A stretch of 64,000 nucleotides of DNA from Acidobacteria bacterium Ga0077551 (GTDB lineage: Bacteria > Pseudomonadota > Alphaproteobacteria > Caulobacterales > Hyphomonadaceae): positions 372,001 through 436,000 of the forward strand of contig LNFC01000014.1 of NCBI GenBank assembly GCA_001464545.1, given 5' to 3'. Numbering within the stretch: position 1 is the first letter of the stretch; each line of letters starts with the position of its first letter. Shown here piece after piece: positions 35,332-45,632 of this stretch. A program made the translations under genes and the position numbers. Below the pieces are notes generated by a model, which had not been told where the DNA came from, did not search any database, and saw nothing but the letters and a program-made list of their open reading frames with translations.

Positions 35332-38300
35332 CCGGATATGCCGAACTTGCGGTGACGACCAACTTCTCCTTCCTTCGCGGAGCCAGCCATGCGGAGGAAC
35401 TGGTGCAATGCGCCGCCGCCTTGGGCCTGCGCGCCATCGGCGTGGCGGATCGCAACACGCTGGCGGGGGTCGTGCGCGCGCACGTGGCGGCAAAGGCGGC
35501 CGGCCTGAAGCTGCTGGTGGGCGCCCGGCTCGCGCCGGAGGACGGGCCGGACATTCTCGCCTACCCGGTGGACCGGCCGGCTTACGGGCGCCTCTCCCGC
35601 CTCCTGTCCGAAGGCAAGCTCAGGGCGGAGAAAGGCAGCTGCCGGATCCTGATGGAAGACATCCTGGCGGCGAGTGAAGGGCAGATGCTGATTGTGCTGC
35701 CGCCGGAGCCCCTGACCTCCGCCTTCAGGCAGGCGCTCGAACGCGTCGCCGCCGCAGCGCCGGGGCGTGCCTGGCTCGGCGCACGCTACACCTATTCGGG
35801 CCGCAACCGGGAACACCTCGGCCGGCTGGCAGAGCTTGCGGCCGAGACGGGCGCGCCCCTGGTGGCCATCAATGACGTGCTCTACCACGCGCCGGAACGC
35901 CGCCCCCTGCAGGACGTGATGACCTGCATTCGCGAGCACTGCACCATCGACACGGCCGGCTACCGGCTTGAGGCGAATGCCGAGCGTCACCTGAAGTCCC
36001 CGAAGGAAATGGCGCGCCTGTTCAGCGGCTTTGAGCCAGCTCTCGGTCGCACGCTCGAGATTGCGGAGCGCTGCACCTTCAGCCTCGATGAGCTCTCCTA
36101 TGAATATCCGGATGAGCCCGTGCCGCAGGGCTCCACCCCGCAGGCGCATCTCGAACGTCTCGCCCGGGAGGGCGCGGCCTGGCGCTATCCGGAGGGCATT
36201 CCGGAGAAGGTGTCCGCCCAGATCCGCAAGGAGCTCCGCATCATCGCCCAGCTGAACTATGCCCCCTACTTCCTGACGGTTCACGACATCGTCTCCTGGG
36301 CCCGCGGGGAAGGCATCCTTTGCCAGGGACGCGGCTCGGCAGCGAACTCGGCCGTCTGCTACTGCCTCGGCGTCACCAGCGTTGATCCGGCACTGTCCAA
36401 TCTCCTGTTCGAGCGCTTCCTCTCGCCGGAGCGCAAGGAGCCGCCGGACATCGATGTCGATTTCGAGCATGAGCGGCGCGAAGAGGTCATACAGTATGTA
36501 TACGAACGATATGGCCGCCACCGGGCGGCCCTCACCGGAACCGTCATATCCTACCGCTCCCGTTCGGCGATCCGGGAAGTATGCAAGGCGCTTGGCCTCA
36601 GCGAAGAGATTTCTTCGGCCCTGGCGAGCGGCGTCTGGGGCAGCTGGAGCGACGGCCTGCCCGACAAGCGGATCGCCGAAGCCGGCCTTGATCCGGCAAA
36701 CCCGCTGATCCGCCGCGCCGTGCAGCTTGCCCGCCAGCTGCTCGGCTTCCCGCGCCACCTCTCGCAGCATGTCGGCGGCTTCGTGCTGACACGCGGCCCC
36801 CTGATCGAAACCGTGCCCATCGGCAATGCGGCGATGAAGGATCGCACCTTCATCGAATGGGACAAGGATGACATCGACGCGCTCGGCATCATGAAGGTGG
36901 ATGTGCTCGCCCTCGGCATGCTGACCTGTATCCGCAAGGCCTTCGACATGCTCGAAAGCCACAAGGGCATCCGGCACAGTCTCGCCAGCATCCCGCAGGA
37001 CGATACCGCCACCTATGACATGCTCTGCCGGGCGGACAGCCTCGGCGTGTTCCAGGTCGAGAGCCGTGCCCAGATGGCCATGCTGCCGCGGCTGAGGCCC
37101 CGGACCTTCTATGACCTCGTGATCGAAGTCGCCATCGTCCGGCCCGGCCCCATCCAGGGCAACATGGTGCACCCCTATCTGCGCCGGCGGAAGAAACTGG
37201 AGCCGATCATTTTTCCGAGCCCTTCGCCGGATCATGGGCCGCCGGATGAACTGAAAGCCATCCTTGCCCGGACGGAGGGGGTGCCGCTGTTCCAGGAACA
37301 GGCGATGCAGATTGCCATCGACGCGGCAAAGTTCACGCCGGAAGAGGCCAATGGGCTGCGCCGCGCGATGGCCACCTTCCGCAATGTCGGCACGATCCAC
37401 AATTACGAGCACATGTTCGTCTCACGGATGATCACGCGCGGCTATGATCCGGCCTTTGCGAAAGCCTGTTTCGACCAGATCAAGGGCTTCGGCGAGTATG
37501 GCTTCCCGGAAAGCCATGCCGCCTCCTTCGCGCTGCTCGTCTACGTCTCGTCCTGGATCAAGTGCCATCATCCCGATGTGTTCTGCGCCGCGCTGCTGAA
37601 CAGCCAGCCGATGGGCTTCTATGCCCCGGCACAGATCGTGCGCGACGCGCAGGAGCACGGCGTGGAGATGCGCCCCGTGGATGTGAACCACTCGGACTGG
37701 GACAATACGCTGGAGCCGTTGGAAGAAAGTGAAGGCGCATTCAGGATGCGGCTGGGCTTTCGGCAGGTCACAGGTCTCCGGCAGGAGGACATGGAGCAGC
37801 TGATGGCGGCGCGCGGCGCGGGTTATGAAACGCCGGAATCATTGATGCGGCGGGCTGGCCTGTCCCGCCCGGTTCTGGAACGCCTGGCGGCGGCCGATGC
37901 GTTTGGATCGATGGGCCTTTCGCGGCGCGGCGCGCTCTGGAAGGTGCGCGGCGAGGCGGCGGGACACACGCTCCCCCTCTTCGCTGCAGCCGGCCTTGCC
38001 GAGCAGGGCGGCGAGGCTTCCGTCGCCTTGCCCCTTGTTCCGCGTTCGGAGGAAGTGATCCAGGATTACCAGACAGCGCGGCTGTCCCTGAAGGATCACC
38101 CGATGCATTTCCTGCGCGAGGTGCACGCCCGGCGCGGCATCGTCCCAACCCACACGGCGGCGCAGGCCCGCAACGGACGGCGGGTCCAGACCTCCGGGCT
38201 CGTGCTGGTCCGTCAGCAGCCGGGCACCGCCAGCGGTGTGGTTTTCATCACCATCGAGGACGAGACCGGCATCGCCAACCTTGTCGTCTGGCCGCGCGTC

Positions 38301-38591
38301 AAGGAACGCTTCCGGCCCGTCATCATGCGCGCGCGCATCCTGCACGTGCGGGGCCGGGTGCAGACGGCGGATAATGTCACCCACATCGTGGCGGAGGAAC
38401 TGATCGACTGCTCCGGCGACCTCTCGCTTCTCTCGGAGGATACGCTGCGCGACCCGATCAAGGGCGTCCTCGCACGCCCGGACGAAGTCGCCCGCCCCCC
38501 GAACGAGAACCGGGGGCCCGGCGGACGGCGCGATACGGCTCGTCACCCCCGGAATGTCCGGGTAATACCTCAAAGCCGGGATTTTCATTAA
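35328..38591 (+). CDS. dnaE2: Error-prone DNA polymerase DnaE2
   Basis: A 1087-residue family C polymerase starting [25 protein letters not shown]. This is a PHP domain in its DnaE2 form. The polymerase core includes [25 protein letters not shown] with the catalytic aspartates, the GRGSAANS motif and [19 protein letters not shown]-terminal OB-fold follows ([20 protein letters not shown]). It is the polymerase of the ImuA-ImuB-DnaE2 translesion system, induced by DNA damage. The ATG at 35328 gives a 4-base overlap with imuB. A long antisense open frame across it is a codon-bias shadow. Confidence 0.96.
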   Translation: MTGYAELAVTTNFSFLRGASHAEELVQCAAALGLRAIGVADRNTLAGVVRAHVAAKAAGLKLLVGARLAPEDGPDILAYPVDRPAYGRLSRLLSEGKLRAEKGSCRILMEDILAASEGQMLIVLPPEPLTSAFRQALERVAAAAPGRAWLGARYTYSGRNREHLGRLAELAAETGAPLVAINDVLYHAPERRPLQDVMTCIREHCTIDTAGYRLEANAERHLKSPKEMARLFSGFEPALGRTLEIAERCTFSLDELSYEYPDEPVPQGSTPQAHLERLAREGAAWRYPEGIPEKVSAQIRKELRIIAQLNYAPYFLTVHDIVSWARGEGILCQGRGSAANSAVCYCLGVTSVDPALSNLLFERFLSPERKEPPDIDVDFEHERREEVIQYVYERYGRHRAALTGTVISYRSRSAIREVCKALGLSEEISSALASGVWGSWSDGLPDKRIAEAGLDPANPLIRRAVQLARQLLGFPRHLSQHVGGFVLTRGPLIETVPIGNAAMKDRTFIEWDKDDIDALGIMKVDVLALGMLTCIRKAFDMLESHKGIRHSLASIPQDDTATYDMLCRADSLGVFQVESRAQMAMLPRLRPRTFYDLVIEVAIVRPGPIQGNMVHPYLRRRKKLEPIIFPSPSPDHGPPDELKAILARTEGVPLFQEQAMQIAIDAAKFTPEEANGLRRAMATFRNVGTIHNYEHMFVSRMITRGYDPAFAKACFDQIKGFGEYGFPESHAASFALLVYVSSWIKCHHPDVFCAALLNSQPMGFYAPAQIVRDAQEHGVEMRPVDVNHSDWDNTLEPLEESEGAFRMRLGFRQVTGLRQEDMEQLMAARGAGYETPESLMRRAGLSRPVLERLAAADAFGSMGLSRRGALWKVRGEAAGHTLPLFAAAGLAEQGGEASVALPLVPRSEEVIQDYQTARLSLKDHPMHFLREVHARRGIVPTHTAAQARNGRRVQTSGLVLVRQQPGTASGVVFITIEDETGIANLVVWPRVKERFRPVIMRARILHVRGRVQTADNVTHIVAEELIDCSGDLSLLSEDTLRDPIKGVLARPDEVARPPNENRGPGGRRDTARHPRNVRVIPQSRDFH

Positions 38592-38782
38592 CCATGGGTT
38601 CCGACGTGGTGCGCTCCGTATACTGCCCGGCGGGGGCGCGGCAGCGGGTCGAATAGCGATGTATGTCGAGGCGGGCGACCGGGCATGCGCGCGCCCCCCC
38701 GCAGCCGGTCTTAAGCGGCGTGCCGCCCTGGTTAACGCAGCCCCCGGGTGCACGGCCCGGTCTGAAGTGCTAAAGGGCGGCC

Positions 38783-40417
38783 ATGCTGCGCATTTCCGAA
38801 CTCAGGCTTCCTCTCGACCATGCCCCGGCAGACCTGCCCGCGGCGATCGCGGCCCGGCTCGGCGTCGGCGCGGACGAGCTGCTGCAGTGGTCGATCTGGA
38901 AACGGGCGCATGACGCACGGCGCAAGTCGGCCATCCTGAAAACCTATATCGTGGATGTCGTGCTGCGCGACGAAGCCGCTGCGCTCCGCCGGATGGCGGG
39001 CGATCCGCATATGCGCCCCACGCCCGACACATCCTACCGGCTCCCCGCGCCCCCGCCGCGCCCCGCCCGGCTGCGGCCCGTGGTCATAGGCGCCGGCCCC
39101 TGCGGCCTGTTCGCAGGCCTGATCCTCGCCGAGCTGGGCCTTCGCCCGATCATCCTCGACCGCGGCAAGGTCGTCCGGGAGCGGACCAAGGACACCTGGG
39201 GCTTGTGGCGGCGCAGCGAACTCAATCCCGAGTCCAACGTGCAGTACGGCGAAGGCGGCGCCGGGACGTTTTCGGACGGCAAGCTCTACAGCCAGATCAA
39301 GGACCCGCGCTTCCTTGGCCGCAAGGTGCTCACCGAATTCGTAGCCGCCGGCGCCCCGCCGGAAATCCTCACCGACGCCCACCCGCATATCGGCACTTTC
39401 CGGCTCGTGACCATGGTCGAAAGCCTGCGCGCGAAGATCGAGGCGCTGGGCGGCGAATACCGGTTCCAGCAACGCGTGACCGATGTGGAACTGGATCGCA
39501 GCCCGGACGGGACCCATACGCTGCGCGGCGTACACCTGCACACCGGCGAGTTTCTCGAAGCTGCGCATGTCGTCCTGGCGGTCGGGCATTCGTCACGCGA
39601 CACGTTCGAAGCCCTCTACAAAAGCGGGGTCTATCTCGAGGCGAAGCCATTCTCGATCGGCTTCCGCATCGAGCATCCGCAGTCCTGGATCGACAAGGCG
39701 ATGTTCGGCGCCTGCGCCGGTCATCCCGATCTCGGCGCGGCGGCCTATTCGCTGTCGCATCATGCCGCCAACGGCCGGACGGCCTACAGCTTCTGCATGT
39801 GCCCGGGCGGCACCGTGGTGGCCGCTGCCTCGGAGCCGGGCCTCCTCGTCACCAACGGCATGAGCCAGTATTCGCGCAACGAGCGCAACGCCAATGCCGG
39901 CTTCGTCGTCGGGATTTCGCCGGCCGACTTTCCGAGCAGCCATCCACTGGCCGGGATGGCGCTTCAGCGAGACCTCGAAGCCCGCGCCTTCGCTGCCGGC
40001 GGACAGGACTATTTCGCGCCGGGCCAGCGCGTCGGTGACTTTCTCGCGGGCCGTCCCTCGACCGCCCTGGGGCCGGTCACGCCCAGCTACCGGCCCGGCG
40101 TTCGCCCGGCAGACCTGGCGCCGCTGATGCCGGACTATGTGATCGAAGCGATGCGCGAAGCGCTGCCGGTGTTCGGCCGGAAAATCCCCCGCTATGACGA
40201 TCCGGACGCGTTGCTCACAGGCGTCGAAACCCGCACCTCTTCGCCCATCCGCATCACGCGACGCGCGGATTTCCAGAGCCTCAACGTGCGCGGCCTCTAC
40301 CCCGCCGGCGAGGGCGCCGGATACGCTGGCGGCATCCTCTCCGCCGCCGTCGATGGCATCAAGGTGGCCGAAGCCCTCGTCCGCGCCATGGCGAACGAGG
40401 CGGCTGTTCAGTCCTGA
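38783..40417 (+). CDS. FAD-dependent dehydrogenase of the COG2509 type
   Basis: A 544-residue flavoprotein. After an N-terminal alpha/beta domain of about 90 residues (ELRLPLDHAPADLPAAIAARLG) comes the FAD motif VVIGAGPCGLFAG. The family hallmarks follow: GGAGTFSDGKLYSQI, VLAVGHSSRDTFEALY and, near the end, LLTGVETRTSSPIRI and GLYPAGEGAGYAGGI. Members are annotated as uncharacterised FAD-dependent dehydrogenases and the substrate is unknown. It precedes selA by 100 bases on the same strand but is not obviously part of that group. Confidence 0.85.
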   Translation: MLRISELRLPLDHAPADLPAAIAARLGVGADELLQWSIWKRAHDARRKSAILKTYIVDVVLRDEAAALRRMAGDPHMRPTPDTSYRLPAPPPRPARLRPVVIGAGPCGLFAGLILAELGLRPIILDRGKVVRERTKDTWGLWRRSELNPESNVQYGEGGAGTFSDGKLYSQIKDPRFLGRKVLTEFVAAGAPPEILTDAHPHIGTFRLVTMVESLRAKIEALGGEYRFQQRVTDVELDRSPDGTHTLRGVHLHTGEFLEAAHVVLAVGHSSRDTFEALYKSGVYLEAKPFSIGFRIEHPQSWIDKAMFGACAGHPDLGAAAYSLSHHAANGRTAYSFCMCPGGTVVAAASEPGLLVTNGMSQYSRNERNANAGFVVGISPADFPSSHPLAGMALQRDLEARAFAAGGQDYFAPGQRVGDFLAGRPSTALGPVTPSYRPGVRPADLAPLMPDYVIEAMREALPVFGRKIPRYDDPDALLTGVETRTSSPIRITRRADFQSLNVRGLYPAGEGAGYAGGILSAAVDGIKVAEALVRAMANEAAVQS

Positions 40418-40517
40418 AGCGCGGGAGAGAGCGAGAGCCAGCCGCCCGGCTGCGCGGCGTCTTGATCCGCCCGGATCTGCCCCTACAGTCAGCCCCTTGG
40501 TAGGTCGAGGATCGCGG

Positions 40518-41909
40518 ATGAGCACTCTCTTGAGACAATTGCCTCAGGTGGACGCGCTGCTCGGCTCCTCAGGCATGACCAGCCTGCTGAAAGCCTATTC
40601 GCGCCAGGAAGTGGCCGATACCCTTCGCGCAGCTCTGCACACGCTGCGCGGCGAACTGAAAGCCGGCCGCGTGAATCAGCTGCCGGACTTTGAAAGCGCA
40701 GCCTTTGCGCAAAGCCTTGCTGAAAAGATTGAATCGGAGCGACAGCCCAACCTGAGGCCGGCGATCAACGCGACCGGAATTATCATCCACACCAACCTCG
40801 GGCGCGCCCGCCTTGCACCTGAAGCGCTTGCTGCCATGCAAGCTGTGGGCGCCGATCACTCAAATCTCGAACTGGATCTGGACACAGGGCGGCGCGGTTC
40901 CCGGCATGCACATGTCGAGCGCCTCATCTGCGAGCTAACCGGTGCCGAAGCGGCGCTGGTTGTGAACAATTGCGCGGCGGCGGTCCTGCTCAGCCTCATG
41001 GCCACTGCGCACGGCCGGAAAGTGGTCGCGTCACGAGGCGAACTGATCGAGATCGGCGGAGCGTTCCGTTTGCCTGACGTCATTCAGCAAAGCGGCGCGA
41101 TCCTCAAGGAAGTGGGCGCAACAAACAAGACACGCGCAAAGGACTATGCAGAGGCAATCGATCCGGACACGGCCGTACTGCTGAAAAGCCATACGAGCAA
41201 TTACCAGATCGTCGGGTTCACCCATGCGCCAGGACGTGAAGAACTCGCGGCATTAGCGCACGCCACCGGTACGATACTGATGGAAGACCTTGGCAGCGGC
41301 GTCCTTGTCGATCTGTCCCCTTACGGCCTTCTCAATGAGCCTGTTGTGTCTGATGTCCTGGCATCTGGCGTCGATATCGTCATGTTCTCGGGCGACAAGC
41401 TTCTCGGCGGGCCTCAATGCGGGATCATCGCGGGACGGGCAGAACTCATCCGCGGTCTGAAGACCCATCCGCTCAGCCGGGCCGTCCGCATCGACAAGCT
41501 CTCGCTCGCAGCGCTCGAGGCGACACTCCGCCTCTACCGCGCGCCGCACGACCCTTTTTCCAGTGTGCCAGTTCTGCGCGCCATTTCCCAGTCCATCGAA
41601 GACGTGCGGGCGCGCGCCGAAAGGCTTGCCGCGGCGCTGATTGCGTCTGGATTTGAGGATGTCAGTTCACTTCCGAGCGAGGCATTTGCAGGCGGCGGCT
41701 CGCTTCCGCAGCAGCACCTGAAAAGCCATGCCGTGTCGATCGGGGTTTCGTCTTTCACGCCGGACGCGCTGGCCGCGGCTTTGCGCAAGGCGCGCACGCC
41801 AGTCATCGGCATGATCCGGGACGACCGGTTTCTGATGGATGTGCGTACCGTGACGGACGGCGAAGTCACCGGGATTGCAGATGCCTTTCGCGGGTTGCGA
41901 TCCCCGTGA
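40518..41909 (+). CDS. selA: L-seryl-tRNA(Sec) selenium transferase
   Basis: A 463-residue fold-type I PLP enzyme with the complete SelA sequence. RPAINATGIIIHTNLGRARLA, GAEAALVVNNCAAAVLL and the PLP-lysine motif FSGDKLLGGPQ with K294 are all present. It converts seryl-tRNA(Sec) to selenocysteyl-tRNA(Sec) using selenophosphate. The length equals that of characterised SelA proteins. The stop overlaps the selB start (GTGA). The tRNA-Sec gene and a selenoprotein gene lie within 4 kb downstream; selD, which makes selenophosphate, is not in this window. Confidence 0.97.
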   Translation: MSTLLRQLPQVDALLGSSGMTSLLKAYSRQEVADTLRAALHTLRGELKAGRVNQLPDFESAAFAQSLAEKIESERQPNLRPAINATGIIIHTNLGRARLAPEALAAMQAVGADHSNLELDLDTGRRGSRHAHVERLICELTGAEAALVVNNCAAAVLLSLMATAHGRKVVASRGELIEIGGAFRLPDVIQQSGAILKEVGATNKTRAKDYAEAIDPDTAVLLKSHTSNYQIVGFTHAPGREELAALAHATGTILMEDLGSGVLVDLSPYGLLNEPVVSDVLASGVDIVMFSGDKLLGGPQCGIIAGRAELIRGLKTHPLSRAVRIDKLSLAALEATLRLYRAPHDPFSSVPVLRAISQSIEDVRARAERLAAALIASGFEDVSSLPSEAFAGGGSLPQQHLKSHAVSIGVSSFTPDALAAALRKARTPVIGMIRDDRFLMDVRTVTDGEVTGIADAFRGLRSP

Positions 41910-43777
41910 CGTCGGGTCCTGTCGTCGTGATCGGGCATGTCGATCATGGCAAGACGTCACTCGTGCGTGCACTGACGGGTATCGATACAGACAGGTTGCC
42001 TGAAGAGAAGGCGCGGGGTCTCTCCATCACCGCCGGATTTGCCTATCGCGAGTATGGCGACGCCGTGATCGACCTGATCGATGCGCCAGGGCATGAGAAC
42101 TTCATTCGCGCGATGGTGTCAGGTGCCTCGGGCGCCCGCGCAGCCCTGCTCGTCCTATCGCTCGCCGAGGGCGTCCAGCCGCAAACACGCGAACACATCC
42201 AGATCGTCGACGCCCTCGGAGTTCATCCGGGCCTGATTGCTCTGACCAAAGCCGATCTTGTCACCGACGCCGAACGCAAAATGCGCACAGCTGACTTGCG
42301 CGCGGCGCTTGCCGGAACCTCATTCCGGGACGCGCCGATGATCCTCTGCTCGTCCGTAACCGGCGAAGGATTGGAAGACCTGCACCAGGCGATCGCCGGT
42401 CTGTCCAAATTGCCGATGGCGCCCGGGCCGCCAGGCGCCTTCCTCGCGATAGACCGCGTCTTCGTCTCCGAAGGGCACGGCGTCGTCGTGACCGGAACCC
42501 TGATGGGCGGAGCGCTGAAACCGGAAGACGAGCTGGTGCTTGCGTCGAGCGCTCAGGCCGTCACCCTCCGCCGGATTCAGGTTCGCGGCTGCGATGTGCC
42601 GGTAGCCCAGCCCGGGGAGCGGACGGCGCTCAACCTGCGGGGCGTTGCCTCCGGCGACGTCACGCCGGGCGATATTCTCTATGCTCCGGGCACCTGCTCT
42701 GCATCCCTGAACCTGGATGTGTTGATCGACATCCCGGTGTCGGCCAGCCGGGGTCTTCGCCATATGGAAGACGTCCGTATACTGTACGCGACGTCGCACG
42801 CCTCGGCGACCGTCCGTTTGCTGGGCGCAAAGCAGATCGGCCCCGGCGAGAAGGGATATGCCCAACTGCGTTTCGAAGCGCCCGTCACTGCATTTGCCGG
42901 GCAACGCGCAATCCTGCGCAGCTTCTCGCCTCAGCAGACTTTGGGAGGCGCCGTTGTTCTCGATCCAGCGGCTTCCCCGGTCAAGGCTGGCAAGGCTTTG
43001 AGGCTGGCGACCCTCAACGCCGCCGAGCTTGGAGACGTACCCACGCTGGCCGGCGCTCTGGCGAATGAACAAGGAGGCTGCGTCCGTTTCCAGGATATCT
43101 CCCGGTTGGCGCGCGCCTCGATTTCCGAGGTCAGGGCAAGACTGGGCGACGGGATTGTCGAGATCGCTGAAGGGGTTGCCGCAACGGCGGCGGACGGCGG
43201 GCTTGCCGTGGAAGGCTACCGGGCGCGCCTTGCTGCCTATCACCGGGCGAACCCGTTGAAGCCGCGAGCCCTGCGGACAGATGTCCGCGATGCCCGGCTG
43301 GCGCCTGCCTTGGCCCAACATGCGGAGACGGCGCTCGCCGCGGCCGGAGCGGTCCGCCTGTCTGGCGCATATGTGGCGCTGGCAGGACATGAACCATCAG
43401 ATCACCTGACACCGTACAACAAGGCGCGCATGGAAGCCATCGCCCGTGACCTCGCATCGGAAGGTCTCACGCCCTCAGGGATCGATGATGTGATGTGCGC
43501 ACCCGGCGACGAAGACCTGATCGAGCTGCTGATCGAAGCCGGAACGGTCATCCGGCTGTTTAATGTCTCGTTGAAACAGACAATCCTCTTCCACGCCGAA
43601 GCAGTGCGAGATGCTGCGCGCGTTCTCAGGGAGAGCTTTCCCGGCGAAGCGGCCTTCACAACCGGGGAGGCGCGCGCAGCGCTGCGAACCAGCCGGAAAT
43701 ACATCGTCCCGCTGCTCGAACACTTCGACGCGGCCGGCATAACCCTGCGGAAGGGTGATACGCGCTACACGGTCTGA
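41906..43777 (+). CDS. selB: Selenocysteine-specific elongation factor SelB
   Basis: A 623-residue protein. The EF-Tu-like GTPase has G1 GHVDHGKTSL, G3 DAPGHE and G4 TKADL. Two beta-barrel domains follow, and then C-terminal winged-helix repeats (residues about 380-620; the last contains FTTGEARAALRTSRKYIVPLLEHFDAAGIT) that bind the SECIS hairpin of the mRNA. It delivers Sec-tRNA to in-frame UGA codons. The start is a GTG at 41906 that overlaps the selA stop by four bases. Together with tRNA-Sec and the hairpin in the selenoprotein gene, this is a working decoding set. Confidence 0.97.
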   Translation: MTSGPVVVIGHVDHGKTSLVRALTGIDTDRLPEEKARGLSITAGFAYREYGDAVIDLIDAPGHENFIRAMVSGASGARAALLVLSLAEGVQPQTREHIQIVDALGVHPGLIALTKADLVTDAERKMRTADLRAALAGTSFRDAPMILCSSVTGEGLEDLHQAIAGLSKLPMAPGPPGAFLAIDRVFVSEGHGVVVTGTLMGGALKPEDELVLASSAQAVTLRRIQVRGCDVPVAQPGERTALNLRGVASGDVTPGDILYAPGTCSASLNLDVLIDIPVSASRGLRHMEDVRILYATSHASATVRLLGAKQIGPGEKGYAQLRFEAPVTAFAGQRAILRSFSPQQTLGGAVVLDPAASPVKAGKALRLATLNAAELGDVPTLAGALANEQGGCVRFQDISRLARASISEVRARLGDGIVEIAEGVAATAADGGLAVEGYRARLAAYHRANPLKPRALRTDVRDARLAPALAQHAETALAAAGAVRLSGAYVALAGHEPSDHLTPYNKARMEAIARDLASEGLTPSGIDDVMCAPGDEDLIELLIEAGTVIRLFNVSLKQTILFHAEAVRDAARVLRESFPGEAAFTTGEARAALRTSRKYIVPLLEHFDAAGITLRKGDTRYTV

Positions 43778-43818
43778 GTTTGACGCAGGTCGCGGCAGCG
43801 TTACTGTGGCCATGTCTT

Positions 43819-43910
43819 GGAGGTGACTGGAGTCTGGTGGCTTCCCTGGTCTTCAAAACCACGGACACGCCAACACGGCGTGTGGTGGGTTCGATTCCCA
43901 TCCACCTCCG
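43819..43910 (+). tRNA. selC: tRNA-Sec (anticodon TCA)
   Basis: A 92-base tRNA with selenocysteine-specific geometry. It has an 8-position acceptor (GGAGGTGA with CCACCTCC; the eighth pair is an A-C mismatch) and a 6-bp D stem GGAGTC/GGCTTC with a 4-base loop. The anticodon arm is TGGT-CTTCAAA-ACCA with TCA at 43853-43855. The long variable arm ACACGCC/GGCGTGT and the T arm GTGGG-TTCGATT-CCCAT are also present. The 3' CCA is not encoded. It lies 41 bases after selB. The long variable arm and 6-bp D stem separate it from an opal suppressor. Confidence 0.95.
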
Positions 43911-43985
43911 CCGCGGCCGGCCCCTGTCTGGACAACGCCCGCGGCCTGCCCCCAATACGTTGACACGAGACCACGGAGAGATCCC

Positions 43986-45575
43986 ATGACAGAAGCGAAA
44001 CCGGGTTTCTCCCTGACATCGTTGGCCGGAGGCACTCACGCGTTTCCGACCGGCGGACCTACCCTCGTCGTGTTCGTCAAGGAAGACTGCGAAACCTGCA
44101 ATACAGCGGCCCCCGTCATCGAGGCCTTTCACCGGGCGTATGGCGACAAGCTACAGGTGCTGATGCCGTCCCAGTCCGGCGAAGCCAGCGCCTTGTTTGC
44201 GGCGCGTCACGGCCTGACATTTCCGGTTCTTGACGATGCGGGCTGCAAGACCTCCTTCGACTGGGACATTGAAATTGTGCCGTCCGTATTCCGGCTGAAC
44301 CCCGATGGCTCGGTGCAGCAGCATTTCGAAGGGTTTGTTCGCGCCGAATGGCAGGCACTCAGCGCCGAAATTGCGACCAGCCTTGCCTTGCCGCAGGCCC
44401 AGATCGACTGGGACGCGCTTCCGGCCTGGCGGCCGGGCTGCGGCTCTCGCCATCTGTACCCGGAGATCTTTGACCGTCTCCGCGCGGAGGCAAGCGGCGA
44501 TGTATTGCGCGCGCGCCGCATCGACATTGGTGAAGCCGATGACGTTGTCGAGTTCATGTTTGACCAGGGCTTTTCGGACGGATTGCCCCTCGTTCCGCCG
44601 ACGCCGGAACGTGTGCTCAGGATGTTGTCGGGCACACACCGCGCGCCGCAGGACCTGATCGCGGTTGTTCCGCCCAATATGGGAGAGGCCACCACAGAAA
44701 AGGTCGCGATCAATGCCGTGATGGCCGGCTGCAAACCGGAATACATGCCGGTCCTGATCGCTGCACTGGAAGCGGTGTGCACCGACGCGTTCAACATTCA
44801 CGGTGTGACGGCCACGACAATGGGCGCGGCGCCGGTGATTGTGGTCAATGGGCCGATCCGGGACCGCATCGGCATGAACAAGGGACTCGGCGCGCTCGGA
44901 TCGGGCAACCGCGCCAATGCCACGATCGGGCGCGCGCTGCGCCTCATCGTCGGCAATGTCGGCGGCGGAAAGCCCGGCGGTGTCGAGCGGTCCACACTCG
45001 GCAATCCGATGAAGTACACGATGTGCTTCGCGGAGAATGAAGAGCGCTCGCCCTGGCCGCCCCTGCATGTCGAAAGGGGATTCAAGAAGGAGGACTCGGT
45101 CGTCACCGTATTTGCGATGACCGGCGGTCCGGTGCACATTGTCGACCAGGAATCTCGCGCACCGCAACAGGTCGCAGGCTCCATCGGCCTTGGCCTCGAA
45201 AGCGTCTTTCTTCCTAAGCTGCGGAATTTGCCCGTGGACACACTGCTGGTCGTTTGCCCCGAACATATCGACACGATGATGAGCCAGGGCCACTATTCGA
45301 AGGCGCAGCTGCGCGCGCGGATCCAGGAGGTGACGTCGCGCCCGCTGAGCGAGATGGTGGCCAGCGACACATCGGGCGCCGGCATCCCGAAGGCGACCGC
45401 GGAAAAAATGGGGGCGGACAAACTCAAGGCGTCCGCGCCGAAGTTCGCTAGTGACGACTACATTCACATCGTCGTCGCCGGATCCGACGCCGGCAAGTTC
45501 AGTTCAGCCTTTCACGGCTGGGCAACGGGCGAGATCGGATCACAGTCGGTCTCGCGCAAGATCGATTTGGGCTAG
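43986..45575 (+). CDS. Thioredoxin-domain protein with large conserved C-terminal domain of unknown function, partner of UGSC selenoprotein
   Basis: A 529-residue protein. Residues 1-135 form a thioredoxin-like/TlpA-like domain with a C35-E-T-C38 redox pair (VVFVKEDCETCNTAAPVIEAF) and the cis-Pro region EIVPSVFRL. Residues about 180-529 form a separate domain beginning VVEFMFDQGFSDGLPLVPPTPERVLRML, with Gly-rich and Cys-containing stretches (INAVMAGCKPEYMPV, NVGGGKPGG). I recognise this as a recurring uncharacterised family but can give no activity. It has no signal peptide, so it should be cytoplasmic. GGAGA lies before the ATG. It ends in TAG, 57 bases before the selenoprotein gene. Confidence 0.8.
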   Translation: MTEAKPGFSLTSLAGGTHAFPTGGPTLVVFVKEDCETCNTAAPVIEAFHRAYGDKLQVLMPSQSGEASALFAARHGLTFPVLDDAGCKTSFDWDIEIVPSVFRLNPDGSVQQHFEGFVRAEWQALSAEIATSLALPQAQIDWDALPAWRPGCGSRHLYPEIFDRLRAEASGDVLRARRIDIGEADDVVEFMFDQGFSDGLPLVPPTPERVLRMLSGTHRAPQDLIAVVPPNMGEATTEKVAINAVMAGCKPEYMPVLIAALEAVCTDAFNIHGVTATTMGAAPVIVVNGPIRDRIGMNKGLGALGSGNRANATIGRALRLIVGNVGGGKPGGVERSTLGNPMKYTMCFAENEERSPWPPLHVERGFKKEDSVVTVFAMTGGPVHIVDQESRAPQQVAGSIGLGLESVFLPKLRNLPVDTLLVVCPEHIDTMMSQGHYSKAQLRARIQEVTSRPLSEMVASDTSGAGIPKATAEKMGADKLKASAPKFASDDYIHIVVAGSDAGKFSSAFHGWATGEIGSQSVSRKIDLG

Positions 45576-45632
45576 AGACTTTGCCGTGACCCGGTATGAT
45601 CAGACAAATCCTGAGCAGAAGAAGGATGCAAG

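Noticed and set aside
35274..37412. 712-codon open frame antisense to dnaE2
   Set aside because: It lies wholly opposite a certain dnaE2 gene; high-GC codon bias creates such long shadows. No domain is recognisable.
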